From Bacteroidota bacterium (GTDB taxonomy: Bacteria > Bacteroidota > Bacteroidia > Chitinophagales > LD1): a stretch of 64,000 nt of DNA. The translations under genes were made by a program, and so were the position numbers. The stretch covers positions 124,001-188,000 of the forward strand of contig CANJLD010000001.1 in NCBI GenBank assembly GCA_947475165.1, given 5' to 3'. The notes below the pieces were generated by a model. It was not told the origin of the DNA, made no database searches, and saw nothing but the letters and a program-made list of their open reading frames with translations. Within the stretch, counting starts at the first letter, position 1, and every line of letters starts with the position of its first letter. Shown here in pieces: positions 17,548 through 25,370 of the stretch.

Positions 17548-19266
17548 TTACTGCTGAACAGTAATCTTAGTTCTTGAAATCAGTCCATCTGCTTTTACTT
17601 CTACCACATACATTCCCGCATTTATTTGATTCATATTAACGTGAATCAAGTTCGAATTTTCTTTAGCCGAGTAAACCAATCTTCCTGTAAGGTCAAATAA
17701 TTTCACATCAGCATTGTCTGAAGTATTCTTCAATTCAATTACAAAAGTTCCGTTATTCGGGTTCGGATAAATGCGGGCAATATTATCCCCTACAACATTT
17801 TGTGTGCCAGTAATTGGCGTAAGCGGACAAGCATTTACATTGATTGGTCCGGTATGTGCCCCTAAGAAGAAAGTATCTATTGCGTAAGAATCCCATTGGC
17901 TAACGGCAACTGTCCAGTTTGTATTTCCTTTCTTAACAGCCGCGTTGCGAACCAAGGTGTGATTCGAAGTTGAACCGGTACCTACTGTCCATCCCGAACT
18001 AGTAGGGTCGAAACCAATTACACCAATTAAATCTAAAGTATCTGTGCCATATAATAAAGCAACGGCATCGTTACCGTTAAAGTTAATGCTGCCACTAGTT
18101 GTATCTGCCAAAAGTTTAATCAAACTATCAGCCTGAGAAGCCGCTATTACATATACATCACCTGCCGCTATTGTGCCACTTAAATTAAAGTTAGTGCTTG
18201 GGGTAGTACCACCGTTGCTATATAACTGCACTTTGTAGCCTGTCAAATCTACAGCAGTAGCCAAAGGATTATAAATTTCTAAAGCCTTGTTACTGGCAGA
18301 GCCTTCTACATATTCCGAAAAGAAAAGTGTTCCACAGGTATCTGCTGCTACCACCGCGGGAGCATCAAGCGTAAGAGTGAATACAGAATCTACACCAATT
18401 ACTAAACCACCGGTTGCATTAAACAAGGTAAAAGTAAGCGTGTGTGACGCGCCACCTGTTGTATCATTAGTAATAGTAAGGGGTAAAGTGCCCTGTATAG
18501 AACCTGAGGGGAAACTAAGCGTTTGAGTAGTATAGTTATTTACCCATGCTGCATTGCCACCGGTAAGTTTTACATCTACTGTCATTGAATCGGTATGTAG
18601 AAGACTTAGAGCAGTATGCAAATTAAAGTTTCCGTTTACACCGGTAAAGTTTCCGCTTGTTGGAGAAAACACTAGTACAGTGTCCTGAGGAGTAACAGAG
18701 CATGGAGCTAAATTAGTTGGTCCGGTGTGAAAGCCCAAACGAGTGGTATCTTGCGCAAGAGTATACCATTGTGCGGTATCCCAATGCAATACACCTTGCT
18801 GAACCGTGCTTTTACGAATAAGCGTGTTGTTAGTAGTATTAGCCGTATCAACTACCCAACCATTTGCTCCGGGGTCGTTACCGATAATTCCTATTACATC
18901 AATTGTATCGGTACCGTAAAGGAGAGCAACCGCATCGTTACCATTAAAATTAAGTCCGCCACTTACAGTATCGGCTAAAAGTTTAAAGGTTGAATCTGCC
19001 TGACTGCTGGCTACTACATACACATCGCCTGCGGCAATAACTGCGTTTAAATTAAAGTTAGAACCGGCTGCTGTGCTACCGTTACTGAATGTAGAAATTT
19101 TATAGCCGAACAAACTTACAGGAACCGAAGTCGGATTATAAATTTCAACTGCTTTACGGCTACCTCCACCCTCTACATACTCCGAAAAGAAGAGCTTGTT
19201 ACAAGGTTGCGCAAATACCGATGCTGTTGCTACAACAGCCATTATCATTAAGTAGAACTTCTTCAT
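17548..19266 (-). CDS. Secreted protein with two lamin-tail domains and a T9SS type A sorting domain
   Basis: 572 residues: signal peptide cut near SVFAQ; lamin-tail (LTD) domain 1 (about 22-165); a Calx-beta-like or Ig-like module (about 195-305); LTD domain 2 (about 310-455); T9SS type A sorting domain (about 495-572, IARIYPNPNNGTF). The two LTD domains are near copies: LFFSEYVEG followed by KA(V/L)EIYNP and NFNGNDAVALLYGTD occur in both, which points to an internal duplication. LTD domains are often found on secreted or surface nucleases and phosphatases, but no catalytic domain is present here. It lies beside secreted nuclease-type genes (19339, 20827), so a shared extracellular role in DNA or phosphate use is possible. 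Confidence 0.9.
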   Translation of the reverse strand: MKKFYLMIMAVVATASVFAQPCNKLFFSEYVEGGGSRKAVEIYNPTSVPVSLFGYKISTFSNGSTAAGSNFNLNAVIAAGDVYVVASSQADSTFKLLADTVSGGLNFNGNDAVALLYGTDTIDVIGIIGNDPGANGWVVDTANTTNNTLIRKSTVQQGVLHWDTAQWYTLAQDTTRLGFHTGPTNLAPCSVTPQDTVLVFSPTSGNFTGVNGNFNLHTALSLLHTDSMTVDVKLTGGNAAWVNNYTTQTLSFPSGSIQGTLPLTITNDTTGGASHTLTFTLFNATGGLVIGVDSVFTLTLDAPAVVAADTCGTLFFSEYVEGSASNKALEIYNPLATAVDLTGYKVQLYSNGGTTPSTNFNLSGTIAAGDVYVIAASQADSLIKLLADTTSGSINFNGNDAVALLYGTDTLDLIGVIGFDPTSSGWTVGTGSTSNHTLVRNAAVKKGNTNWTVAVSQWDSYAIDTFFLGAHTGPINVNACPLTPITGTQNVVGDNIARIYPNPNNGTFVIELKNTSDNADVKLFDLTGRLVYSAKENSNLIHVNMNQINAGMYVVEVKADGLISRTKITVQQ

Positions 19267-19338
19267 AGTTTAATTTTTTTGAGAGCGTAAATGTATCAGA
19301 ATAATTAATTGAGATATGAGGGAAATGTTAGCTAATTG

Positions 19339-20775
19339 CTAACGAACAATAAGAAACTTACGGTAGGCAGATTTACCAGTCATCGAAATTTTGAGAAGGT
19401 AGTTTCCGGTTTCGAAAGACGAAGTGTTGATTGCAGAATGCTGAATGAGGAATGATGAATGATGAATTTCTCTTCCATAAATATCAAACACAGAAATCTC
19501 TGCTTGTTGAAATTCAGCAGCCAGTAACTCAACATTCAGCATTTCGCTAGCTGGGTTTGGATAAACATTCACACCTACATTCAATACCTCATCTTCTATT
19601 CCCGAAACTGCGCCACACAGATTTGTTTTTACAATACTATCGAAGTTGATGCAGGTTGCCCAACCCGGATGGTCGATAAACGGATTGCGGTTGTGCTGAA
19701 GCGAATTGATGTATTCATTTTTAGTGCGCTCAAATTTATCTGGCGGGTCTTGTTGATTCCAAAGCTTTAAAACATTCTGGTCTTGGTCACCGGCTTCGGA
19801 AAGTAATTCATTCAATCCCCAGCCTCCTTCTAAACCATCGTAACAAATCATTTCGTAAAACATGGCCCGTGCGGCATCGCCTTTACGGTTATTCTTCGGT
19901 TCAAAAACAGAATTGCCGTTATTATCGGTTCCGTATTTGGTTTCTCCATAAGTAGAAGCCACGTTAATTACAATACCCAGAGGATTGTTGGAGCGCACTT
20001 GATTAGGTGTGCTTCGGGTTAACAACAGATTATAATAATCTGCGCCTTCAGGGTAGTTAATCAGGTTGTTGGCACCGAGCTGCGCGGCTGTTTGCATCCA
20101 GCTTTTGCAGAGTGTGTGTTCGCGGTTGTATGCCTGTGCAGTAAAGTCGAAAGGAGCTGTATAGACTGTTGTTTCGTTGCTGTATTCGCAATTGATGACA
20201 ACCTTACCACCGGTGGTGTCGCGCTCGAAAATTGCGGGAACGATGTTTGATTTATAAGCGGTGTATGCCACCATAGTGTGGCTGTTTATGAGCGAGTGAA
20301 GGTCAGCTAAGAAAGTGCCGCTGCCTGAATCAACTGAAGCGTAATACGAACCGGCATTGCTAAAAGGAGTTGTTGTTGAACCGGTAAGGGGATTAACCTG
20401 CAAATAGTTGATTTGATTACCTGTGCCGTTGTAAGCAAATACTCTAAAATTATAAGTAGTATTTTCTAAAACCTCGCGCACACTATGAATGTTATTTCCG
20501 CCCACATACATTACCTTACAGGTAGAAAGCCCTTGACCCTTTTGGTAAGTGGTTCCATCTACAGGAACATCAGTAATGTTTTTATCGCTTTTTAAAATCA
20601 AATAGCCATCGGCAACGGTAGGGGTAAAACTCATTACCATACTGTATGTTTTTACCGAAGCAAAACTGATTGCCGTTGGCTGCGTTGCCGGTTCGGTTGC
20701 AAGAGCAAAAGTGAGAATATGAGAACATGAGAATATGAGAATTAAAAAAAACTTCCCGGTTAACCTGCCTGTCAT
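19339..20775 (-). CDS. Secreted endonuclease I (EndA/NucM family) with T9SS type A sorting domain
   Basis: 478 residues. Order: signal peptide, an Fn3-like domain (about 30-130), the endonuclease I domain (about 140-385), and a T9SS type A sorting domain (about 400-478, VNVYPNPASEML). Nuclease features include the catalytic-region motif YNREHTLCKSW, then KGDAARAMFYE and a late NRNPFIDHP motif, all typical of this non-specific DNase family. The signal-peptide region is partly encoded by an octamer array (20711-20742), and part of the sorting domain by a heptamer array (19436-19470). It follows an endonuclease/exonuclease/phosphatase gene on the same strand, suggesting joint use in extracellular nucleic acid degradation. 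Confidence 0.9.
   Translation of the reverse strand: MTGRLTGKFFLILIFSCSHILTFALATEPATQPTAISFASVKTYSMVMSFTPTVADGYLILKSDKNITDVPVDGTTYQKGQGLSTCKVMYVGGNNIHSVREVLENTTYNFRVFAYNGTGNQINYLQVNPLTGSTTTPFSNAGSYYASVDSGSGTFLADLHSLINSHTMVAYTAYKSNIVPAIFERDTTGGKVVINCEYSNETTVYTAPFDFTAQAYNREHTLCKSWMQTAAQLGANNLINYPEGADYYNLLLTRSTPNQVRSNNPLGIVINVASTYGETKYGTDNNGNSVFEPKNNRKGDAARAMFYEMICYDGLEGGWGLNELLSEAGDQDQNVLKLWNQQDPPDKFERTKNEYINSLQHNRNPFIDHPGWATCINFDSIVKTNLCGAVSGIEDEVLNVGVNVYPNPASEMLNVELLAAEFQQAEISVFDIYGREIHHSSFLIQHSAINTSSFETGNYLLKISMTGKSAYRKFLIVR
19436..19470. repeat. Heptanucleotide array inside the endonuclease I gene
   Basis: Five 7-mers starting GAAT (GAATGCT, GAATGAG, GAATGAT, GAATGAT, GAATTTC) lie in frame within the sorting-domain coding region. 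Confidence 0.75.
20711..20742. repeat. Octanucleotide array inside a signal-peptide region
   Basis: Four 8-mers TGAGAA(T/C)(A/T) in tandem. On the minus strand they encode part of the hydrophobic leader of the endonuclease I protein. Confidence 0.75.
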
Positions 20776-20790
20776 TTCAAATTGTATTTC

Positions 20791-20825
20791 ATTATCAAAT
20801 CATCAAATCCATTCATCATCCAATT
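20791..20825. repeat. ATCA-word array between two nuclease genes
   Basis: Five 7-mers rich in ATC (ATTATCA, AATCATC, AAATCCA, TTCATCA, TCCAATT) occupy the short gap before the stop of the next minus-strand gene. The period is less exact than in other arrays. Confidence 0.45.
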
Positions 20826-20826
20826 A

Positions 20827-21864
20827 TCACTTTACTTCTTTAAGCATTACACAGTATGTAGGAAAGTGGTCGCTATAGCCTCCGTTATAAATTACACCGT
20901 CATACGTGCGCATGGGGTAGCCCTTATACTTTCCAGTTTTTGTGACCATAAAGTTGCGGTTAAAGATATGCGCTTTACTGAAGAAGAAACCATTCTGCTC
21001 TTTCTTCAAAAATCCGCTCGATAACATTATCTGGTCAAACAGATTCCACGAATCCTGATAGGCAAGTGTGCCTATTCCTTTCTTTAAAAAATCTGCCCAG
21101 GGGTTATACAACCCTCCATCTTTTACATCAGCAACTTTTCCTTTTGCTCCTAAAACCTTCGCTACGCTTGGGCTTGTAGGGTCATCGTTCAAATCGCCCA
21201 TTACAATTACTTTGGTGTTAGGGTCAATCAGCATAAGAGAATCAATTACCCGCTTGCTTACTGCTGCTGCAGATGCACGAGCCGGTGCACTTGCCTCCTC
21301 TCCTCCTCTGCGCGATGGCCAGTGATTGACAAACACGTGAATCATTTCGCCATCATACAAACCGCTTACCCAAAGTACATCGCGGGTATAGTGGAGCGAG
21401 CCATCAGCATTTGCCATACGCACAAACAATGGCTCGCTGTGTTTTACTTTGAAGTATTTCGGATTGTAAATAAGTGCGGGGTCTATACTCCGTTCGTCCG
21501 GTCCATCGAAGTGAACGATTTTTAAATGGCGGTTGGCGAACTCAGGTTGTGCGACTAAATCCTGCAATACTTTATCGTTCTCTATTTCTGCTACTCCCAC
21601 CATAGAGAAACCATCGGGGGTTACGTCTGTTCCTATTTGTGAGAGAACTTCTGTGAGCTTTCTTACTTTATCTTCATACACTTTAGCAGTATATTGGTTG
21701 GCCCCTGCTGGGGTGAAGTCTTCATCGTTCTTATCAGGGTCATTAATTGTATCAAAAAGGTTTTCGAGGTTGTAAAATGCAATTACGCCTACCTTAAATT
21801 TCTTTTCCTGCGAAAATGAAAGCAGGAAAGTGAAACAGAAAACAGCAACAAACAATTTCTTCAT
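20827..21864 (-). CDS. Secreted endonuclease/exonuclease/phosphatase family protein
   Basis: 345 residues with signal peptide MKKLFVAVFCFTFLLSFS. The EEP-fold motifs are all visible: FYNLENLFD near the start, the metal-binding glutamate in GVAEIEN, the catalytic histidine in VNHWPSRRGG, GDLNDDPTS, and the terminal SDHFP. Family members cleave phosphodiester bonds in DNA, RNA or lipids. With no sorting domain it is probably periplasmic. It lies upstream of the secreted endonuclease I gene on the same strand with a 51-nt gap, so co-transcription is likely. A TACATTCG box lies 19 nt before the ATG. Confidence 0.9.
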   Translation of the reverse strand: MKKLFVAVFCFTFLLSFSQEKKFKVGVIAFYNLENLFDTINDPDKNDEDFTPAGANQYTAKVYEDKVRKLTEVLSQIGTDVTPDGFSMVGVAEIENDKVLQDLVAQPEFANRHLKIVHFDGPDERSIDPALIYNPKYFKVKHSEPLFVRMANADGSLHYTRDVLWVSGLYDGEMIHVFVNHWPSRRGGEEASAPARASAAAVSKRVIDSLMLIDPNTKVIVMGDLNDDPTSPSVAKVLGAKGKVADVKDGGLYNPWADFLKKGIGTLAYQDSWNLFDQIMLSSGFLKKEQNGFFFSKAHIFNRNFMVTKTGKYKGYPMRTYDGVIYNGGYSDHFPTYCVMLKEVK

Positions 21865-21943
21865 AGTAATAATTTGGGAAGGCGAATGTATCAGAAATCT
21901 CTTTTGACTAAGTTAAGAGATGTTTACGGTAACGGGAATAAAA

Positions 21944-22600
21944 TCAGTTAGAGAAAACGTAGCGGATAATGTTTGCTCCCATCTTCAATGCTTTTTCGCG
22001 GGCTTCGTTGGTGTCTTTGTGCACGCTTTGGTCTTCCCAGCCGTCACCTAAATCACATTCGTAGGTGTAAAGAACAACTAATCTGCCTTCGTGAAACAAA
22101 CCGAATGCTTGCGGTGCGGTGCCGTCATGTTCGTGAATCTTTGGAAGACCATTAGTGAAATCGAACTTTTGGTGAAACACCGGATGCGAGAAAGGAAGTT
22201 CTACCAGTTTGGTTCCGGGAAAAAGTTTTTCGAGCTGCGGACGTATAAACTTATCCATGCCATAGTTATCATCGGCATGTAAAAAGCCTCCGCCTGTTAA
22301 GTAGGCGCGAAGGTTCTCCAGTTCCTGCTCGTTGAAAACAACATTGCCGTGACCGGTCATGTGAACAAACGGATAGTTGAACAGTTCTGTACTTCCTACT
22401 TCTACGGTTGGTATATCTATTTCTATGTTCATCCGCAAATTCTGATTGCAGTATTTGGCAAGGTTGGGCAACGAGGTAGGGTTGGCATACCAATCGCCTC
22501 CGCCATTGTATTTGAGCAAGGCAATTTTGAGGGGCTTATCGACCGGTGCAAACGAAGTGGCAATGAGGAAGAGCGAAAAGAGAAAAACAAATTTCTTCAT
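21944..22600 (-). CDS. DUF4159 domain protein, exported
   Basis: 218 residues with a signal peptide (MKKFVFLFSLFLIATSFA). The body matches DUF4159, a class I glutamine amidotransferase-like fold: LKYNGGGDWYANPTSLPNL, FVHMTGHGNV, and GGFLHADDNYG. The canonical nucleophile Cys of amidotransferases is not evident; biochemical function is not established. The stop lies 79 nt from the next minus-strand gene. It follows rsmE by 18 nt and may be part of the same transcript. Confidence 0.85.
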   Translation of the reverse strand: MKKFVFLFSLFLIATSFAPVDKPLKIALLKYNGGGDWYANPTSLPNLAKYCNQNLRMNIEIDIPTVEVGSTELFNYPFVHMTGHGNVVFNEQELENLRAYLTGGGFLHADDNYGMDKFIRPQLEKLFPGTKLVELPFSHPVFHQKFDFTNGLPKIHEHDGTAPQAFGLFHEGRLVVLYTYECDLGDGWEDQSVHKDTNEAREKALKMGANIIRYVFSN

Positions 22601-22618
22601 AAAAAATAAAGCTACTAT

Positions 22619-23323
22619 TTATTGGTTGGCAAGATTAAAAATACTTGCGGCAAATACTCCGGCAGTTTCTAAACGCAACCGGCTTTTGCCCAGCGACACT
22701 GTTTCAAAGTCGTTTTTCTCTGCCAGCAGCACTTCCTCTTTTGTAAAATCGCCTTCCGGTCCAATCATTATTATGGCATCTGAGCCACCGGTGTAAGCAG
22801 TTTTTAAATGAATGGCTTTTTCATCGCAGTAGGCTATATACTTCCTTGCATTACTATCCGGTGAGGCCACAAATTCTTCCAGCTTTATCATCGGATTTAA
22901 CTTAGGCACCGTAAGTTTTAAGCTTTGCTTGCAGGCACCCAGCAGTATCTTTTCTATTCTGTCTAACCGCAGTTCTTTACGCTCTGAATGTTTGCAGCGG
23001 ATGGGTGTTATCTCCGTTACGCCAATCTCGGTTGCTTTTTCTACAAACCATTCAAACCGCTCTATGTTTTTTGACGGTGCCACCGCCATGTGCAGCTTAG
23101 GCAGATTGGTATCATCCACCTGCATCAGGCGCACTACGTGAACAGTAATTTCCTTTTTGCCCAGAGTTTGAATGCGGGTATCAAAAAGATTCCCCTTGCC
23201 ATCAAACACAAACAGTTCTTCCCCTTCGCGCTTGCGCAACACGGTGGCAATGTGGCGCGATTCGGTTTCGTCTAACAGGCAATATTCGTTCAGCACAGCA
23301 TCGGGGCAATAGAAAATGTTCAT
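22619..23323 (-). CDS. rsmE: 16S rRNA (uracil(1498)-N(3))-methyltransferase RsmE
   Basis: 234 residues, typical length. SPOUT-class knot motifs are visible near the C-terminus: IIMIGPEGDFTKEE, then LGKSRLRLETAGVFA. The N-terminal part is a PUA-like RNA-binding domain. The enzyme methylates U1498 of 16S rRNA with S-adenosylmethionine. The start ATG follows a TTTTG box by only CGGC, the same arrangement as guaA and coaD. Confidence 0.95.
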   Translation of the reverse strand: MNIFYCPDAVLNEYCLLDETESRHIATVLRKREGEELFVFDGKGNLFDTRIQTLGKKEITVHVVRLMQVDDTNLPKLHMAVAPSKNIERFEWFVEKATEIGVTEITPIRCKHSERKELRLDRIEKILLGACKQSLKLTVPKLNPMIKLEEFVASPDSNARKYIAYCDEKAIHLKTAYTGGSDAIIMIGPEGDFTKEEVLLAEKNDFETVSLGKSRLRLETAGVFAASIFNLANQ

Positions 23324-23327
23324 GCCG

Positions 23328-23335
23328 CAAAATGA
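23328..23335 (-). promoter_or_regulatory. -7-like box TCATTTTG four bases before the rsmE start
   Basis: On the minus strand the box is followed by CGGC and then the ATG of rsmE. The same CGGC-ATG junction follows -7-like boxes at guaA and coaD. Confidence 0.35.
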
Positions 23336-23408
23336 AAAGAAATTTTTATAGTAAAGTGTTTTATATGCCTAATAGCTTAAACCGGTGGCATTTTTTTGCA
23401 GCTACCGG

Positions 23409-23825
23409 TTAACGCTTCTTCTTTTTAGCCCCCACCGAAGCACTGCCAATTACTACATCAAAGCCATATGTGCTCAAGGTTTCTTCCACACCCCTATGAG
23501 CATTCAGCAGTTGCATTTTGATGCTTTCGAGCATGTAATACAGGGTGCCCTCGGTGTTAATGGTTTGCCCGAAATCGGTTCCCAGAATATGTTTTGCCTG
23601 GTTCATTTTTGTTTCTGCGGCAGCCCTGTGCGCTATACTTTCTTTGCGCAAAGCATCAGCCTGCTCCAGCTTTTGCTTAAACACAGGCATATTTATTACC
23701 GAGGGGTCGTTTAAAGGACTGGAGGCACCCAATTCTTCGTGCTTTTCAACAATATCCTTCATTAAGTCAATGAATTTATCGGGATAACCCTTGGGTAATG
23801 GAACACGGACAGTCTTACGAGCCAT
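23409..23825 (-). CDS. Small orphan protein, intact member of a two-copy family
   Basis: 138 residues, MARKTVRVPLPKGYPDKF at the start and a KKKKR tail. It is charged and mostly helical, with an alanine-rich segment (about 58-85, HRAAAETKMNQAKHILG), then INTEGTLYY and TYGFDVVIG. There is no signal peptide or membrane segment. I do not recognise the family. A clear paralog lies at 35544-35949, where NTEGTL(Y/F), (T/L)x(Y/W)GFDVV(I/V)G and a basic tail are shared, but that copy is frameshifted. The basic ends suggest nucleic acid binding, which is only an inference. The upstream region is unusually AT-rich. Confidence 0.75.
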   Translation of the reverse strand: MARKTVRVPLPKGYPDKFIDLMKDIVEKHEELGASSPLNDPSVINMPVFKQKLEQADALRKESIAHRAAAETKMNQAKHILGTDFGQTINTEGTLYYMLESIKMQLLNAHRGVEETLSTYGFDVVIGSASVGAKKKKR

Positions 23826-24299
23826 AAAGTTGTTGTTTATAATACAAAACTAATATACTTCTGTATATAATTAATATATTTTGTTATAAAATTGATTAAA
23901 TTTTTTATATAAATTTTAGAGTTATTTGAAAGTTTATAATTATTTTATTTAAAACTACTTAAATTATATAATAAACTATTTAAGTTTTATACTAAACTTT
24001 AATATTTTTGTATAAAAATAATGCAATTTATTTTAAATAAGTGTTACTCGGAAAGAACTTATGGCTGCCTTGCCTGAACTTTAGCTTCCCTCCTTTTAAT
24101 AAACTGAGCGCTTGTTTAAACACAGCGTCAAATCCTATTAACCTCCGGTGGAATTGTAGTCAGTTATACCGCCCACGTGCTGATATATGGCTTACAGCTT
24201 GGAACTGATTAAACACATAGGTGCATAGACCACATAGTTAGGAAAACTGAAAGCTAGAAAGAGATAATTGAAGGTTGGCAGCAAATAAAACCCGAACGC
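23826..24299. other. Gene-free stretch with an AT-rich block
   Basis: Bases ~23835-24040 are extremely AT-rich, with nested short inverted repeats (23929-23936 with 23993-24000; 23957-23964 with 23978-23985). It lies upstream of the minus-strand orphan gene and probably carries its promoter. The rest, up to the SprF-like gene end at 24300, shows only loose CATAG words near 24214-24240 and no recognisable gene. Confidence 0.5.
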
Positions 24300-25358
24300 T
24301 TAGAACATCACCGGACAGTGACCCGGACGAGGTTTCTTACGTGCACAGCCTTGATACATTAGCGATACTTCAGGCGCACCGATAGTTTTTGAAGCTACCA
24401 GGAGTTTAGATACGTTGATATCGTAACTCAAACCGGCACTGAAACCTTTAATGTCGAACTTAGCGTGAACGATTACCGCATCTAACAAACCGCGATATTG
24501 AACACCGAGATGTAGGGCAGTTGTGCTTCTTGACGCATCGTTACCCAAAGCTGTTTTAAAATTACAGCCTACATTAAACTCGTAAGCGGTCTTCTGAACT
24601 AAAACCAAAAAGTTAGGCATAATGGTTAACCGCTTTCCTGTTGGTATAGCCGCCCCGCCATGTATGGTTACTTTCATATTCAAACGCTGGTTACCGGTAG
24701 TGCTGGCATCTTGCCCGCTTGGGTAAAAAGAAATTTTAGGCTGGTTGAGGTGACTAAGTGCAGCGCCCATGTAGAAGTTGCTGTTCTGGCGCGTCATGGC
24801 ACTAAACAACAAACCGAAGCCCGCATCGCCAAACATTACTCTGGTTCTGCCAAAAGTTTCGCGCGCTCCGTTAGGGTCAACCGTTCCGTTGTTAGGATCG
24901 TATTGCGAATCGAAAGTAGCTTTTGAAGGATTGATAGAGCGGTGATTAAACCCAGCCTGAAGACCGGCTGAAATCTGCATGGTTCCTTTGCGATTAAGCA
25001 TAAAGTGGTAAGCAAACGAAAGGTCTACACGGTTAGAGTTAAAGTTGATATCGCCCGCCTGGTCCGAAAAGAAAGAAATTCCTAAACCGGCAAAGCTGTT
25101 GTATTTGGTAATTTTCCCTATCGCCATATCGGCACCACCGGCAAAGGTGCGGTAAGTGTTACCCGAAGAAACGGTCATCCATTGCGTGCGAAAGTTGGCG
25201 TAAACACGATAATCGCAAGTGTTCATTCCGGCTAAGGCAGGGTTAAGCGCCAGCGGAGACTGGTTGTATTGTGAGAAGTGAATATCCTGCGCCTTGGCAT
25301 TGGTTAAACACAATGCAATACTTGTTACAAAAATTGCTTTTAGTAGATGTTTTTTCAT
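24300..25358 (-). CDS. PorP/SprF family type IX secretion-associated outer-membrane protein
   Basis: 352 residues with signal peptide cut near TNAKAQ, then the family signature DIHFSQYNQSPLALNPALAG followed by an outer-membrane barrel. PorP/SprF proteins help type B sorting-domain cargo reach or attach to the cell surface. The gene begins 12 nt after the stop of a giant type B cargo gene, reproducing the SprB-SprF arrangement known from gliding Flavobacterium. It most likely serves that neighbour and perhaps the adhesin at 1-621. The C-terminus is cysteine- and proline-rich (CARKKPRPGHCPVMF), which is slightly unusual. Confidence 0.93.
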   Translation of the reverse strand: MKKHLLKAIFVTSIALCLTNAKAQDIHFSQYNQSPLALNPALAGMNTCDYRVYANFRTQWMTVSSGNTYRTFAGGADMAIGKITKYNSFAGLGISFFSDQAGDINFNSNRVDLSFAYHFMLNRKGTMQISAGLQAGFNHRSINPSKATFDSQYDPNNGTVDPNGARETFGRTRVMFGDAGFGLLFSAMTRQNSNFYMGAALSHLNQPKISFYPSGQDASTTGNQRLNMKVTIHGGAAIPTGKRLTIMPNFLVLVQKTAYEFNVGCNFKTALGNDASRSTTALHLGVQYRGLLDAVIVHAKFDIKGFSAGLSYDINVSKLLVASKTIGAPEVSLMYQGCARKKPRPGHCPVMF

Positions 25359-25370
25359 GGTTCCTTCCTT

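Noticed and set aside
24210-24240. CATAG words as another heptamer array
   Set aside because: The spacing is 8 and 9 nt, not a steady 7, and only three words occur.
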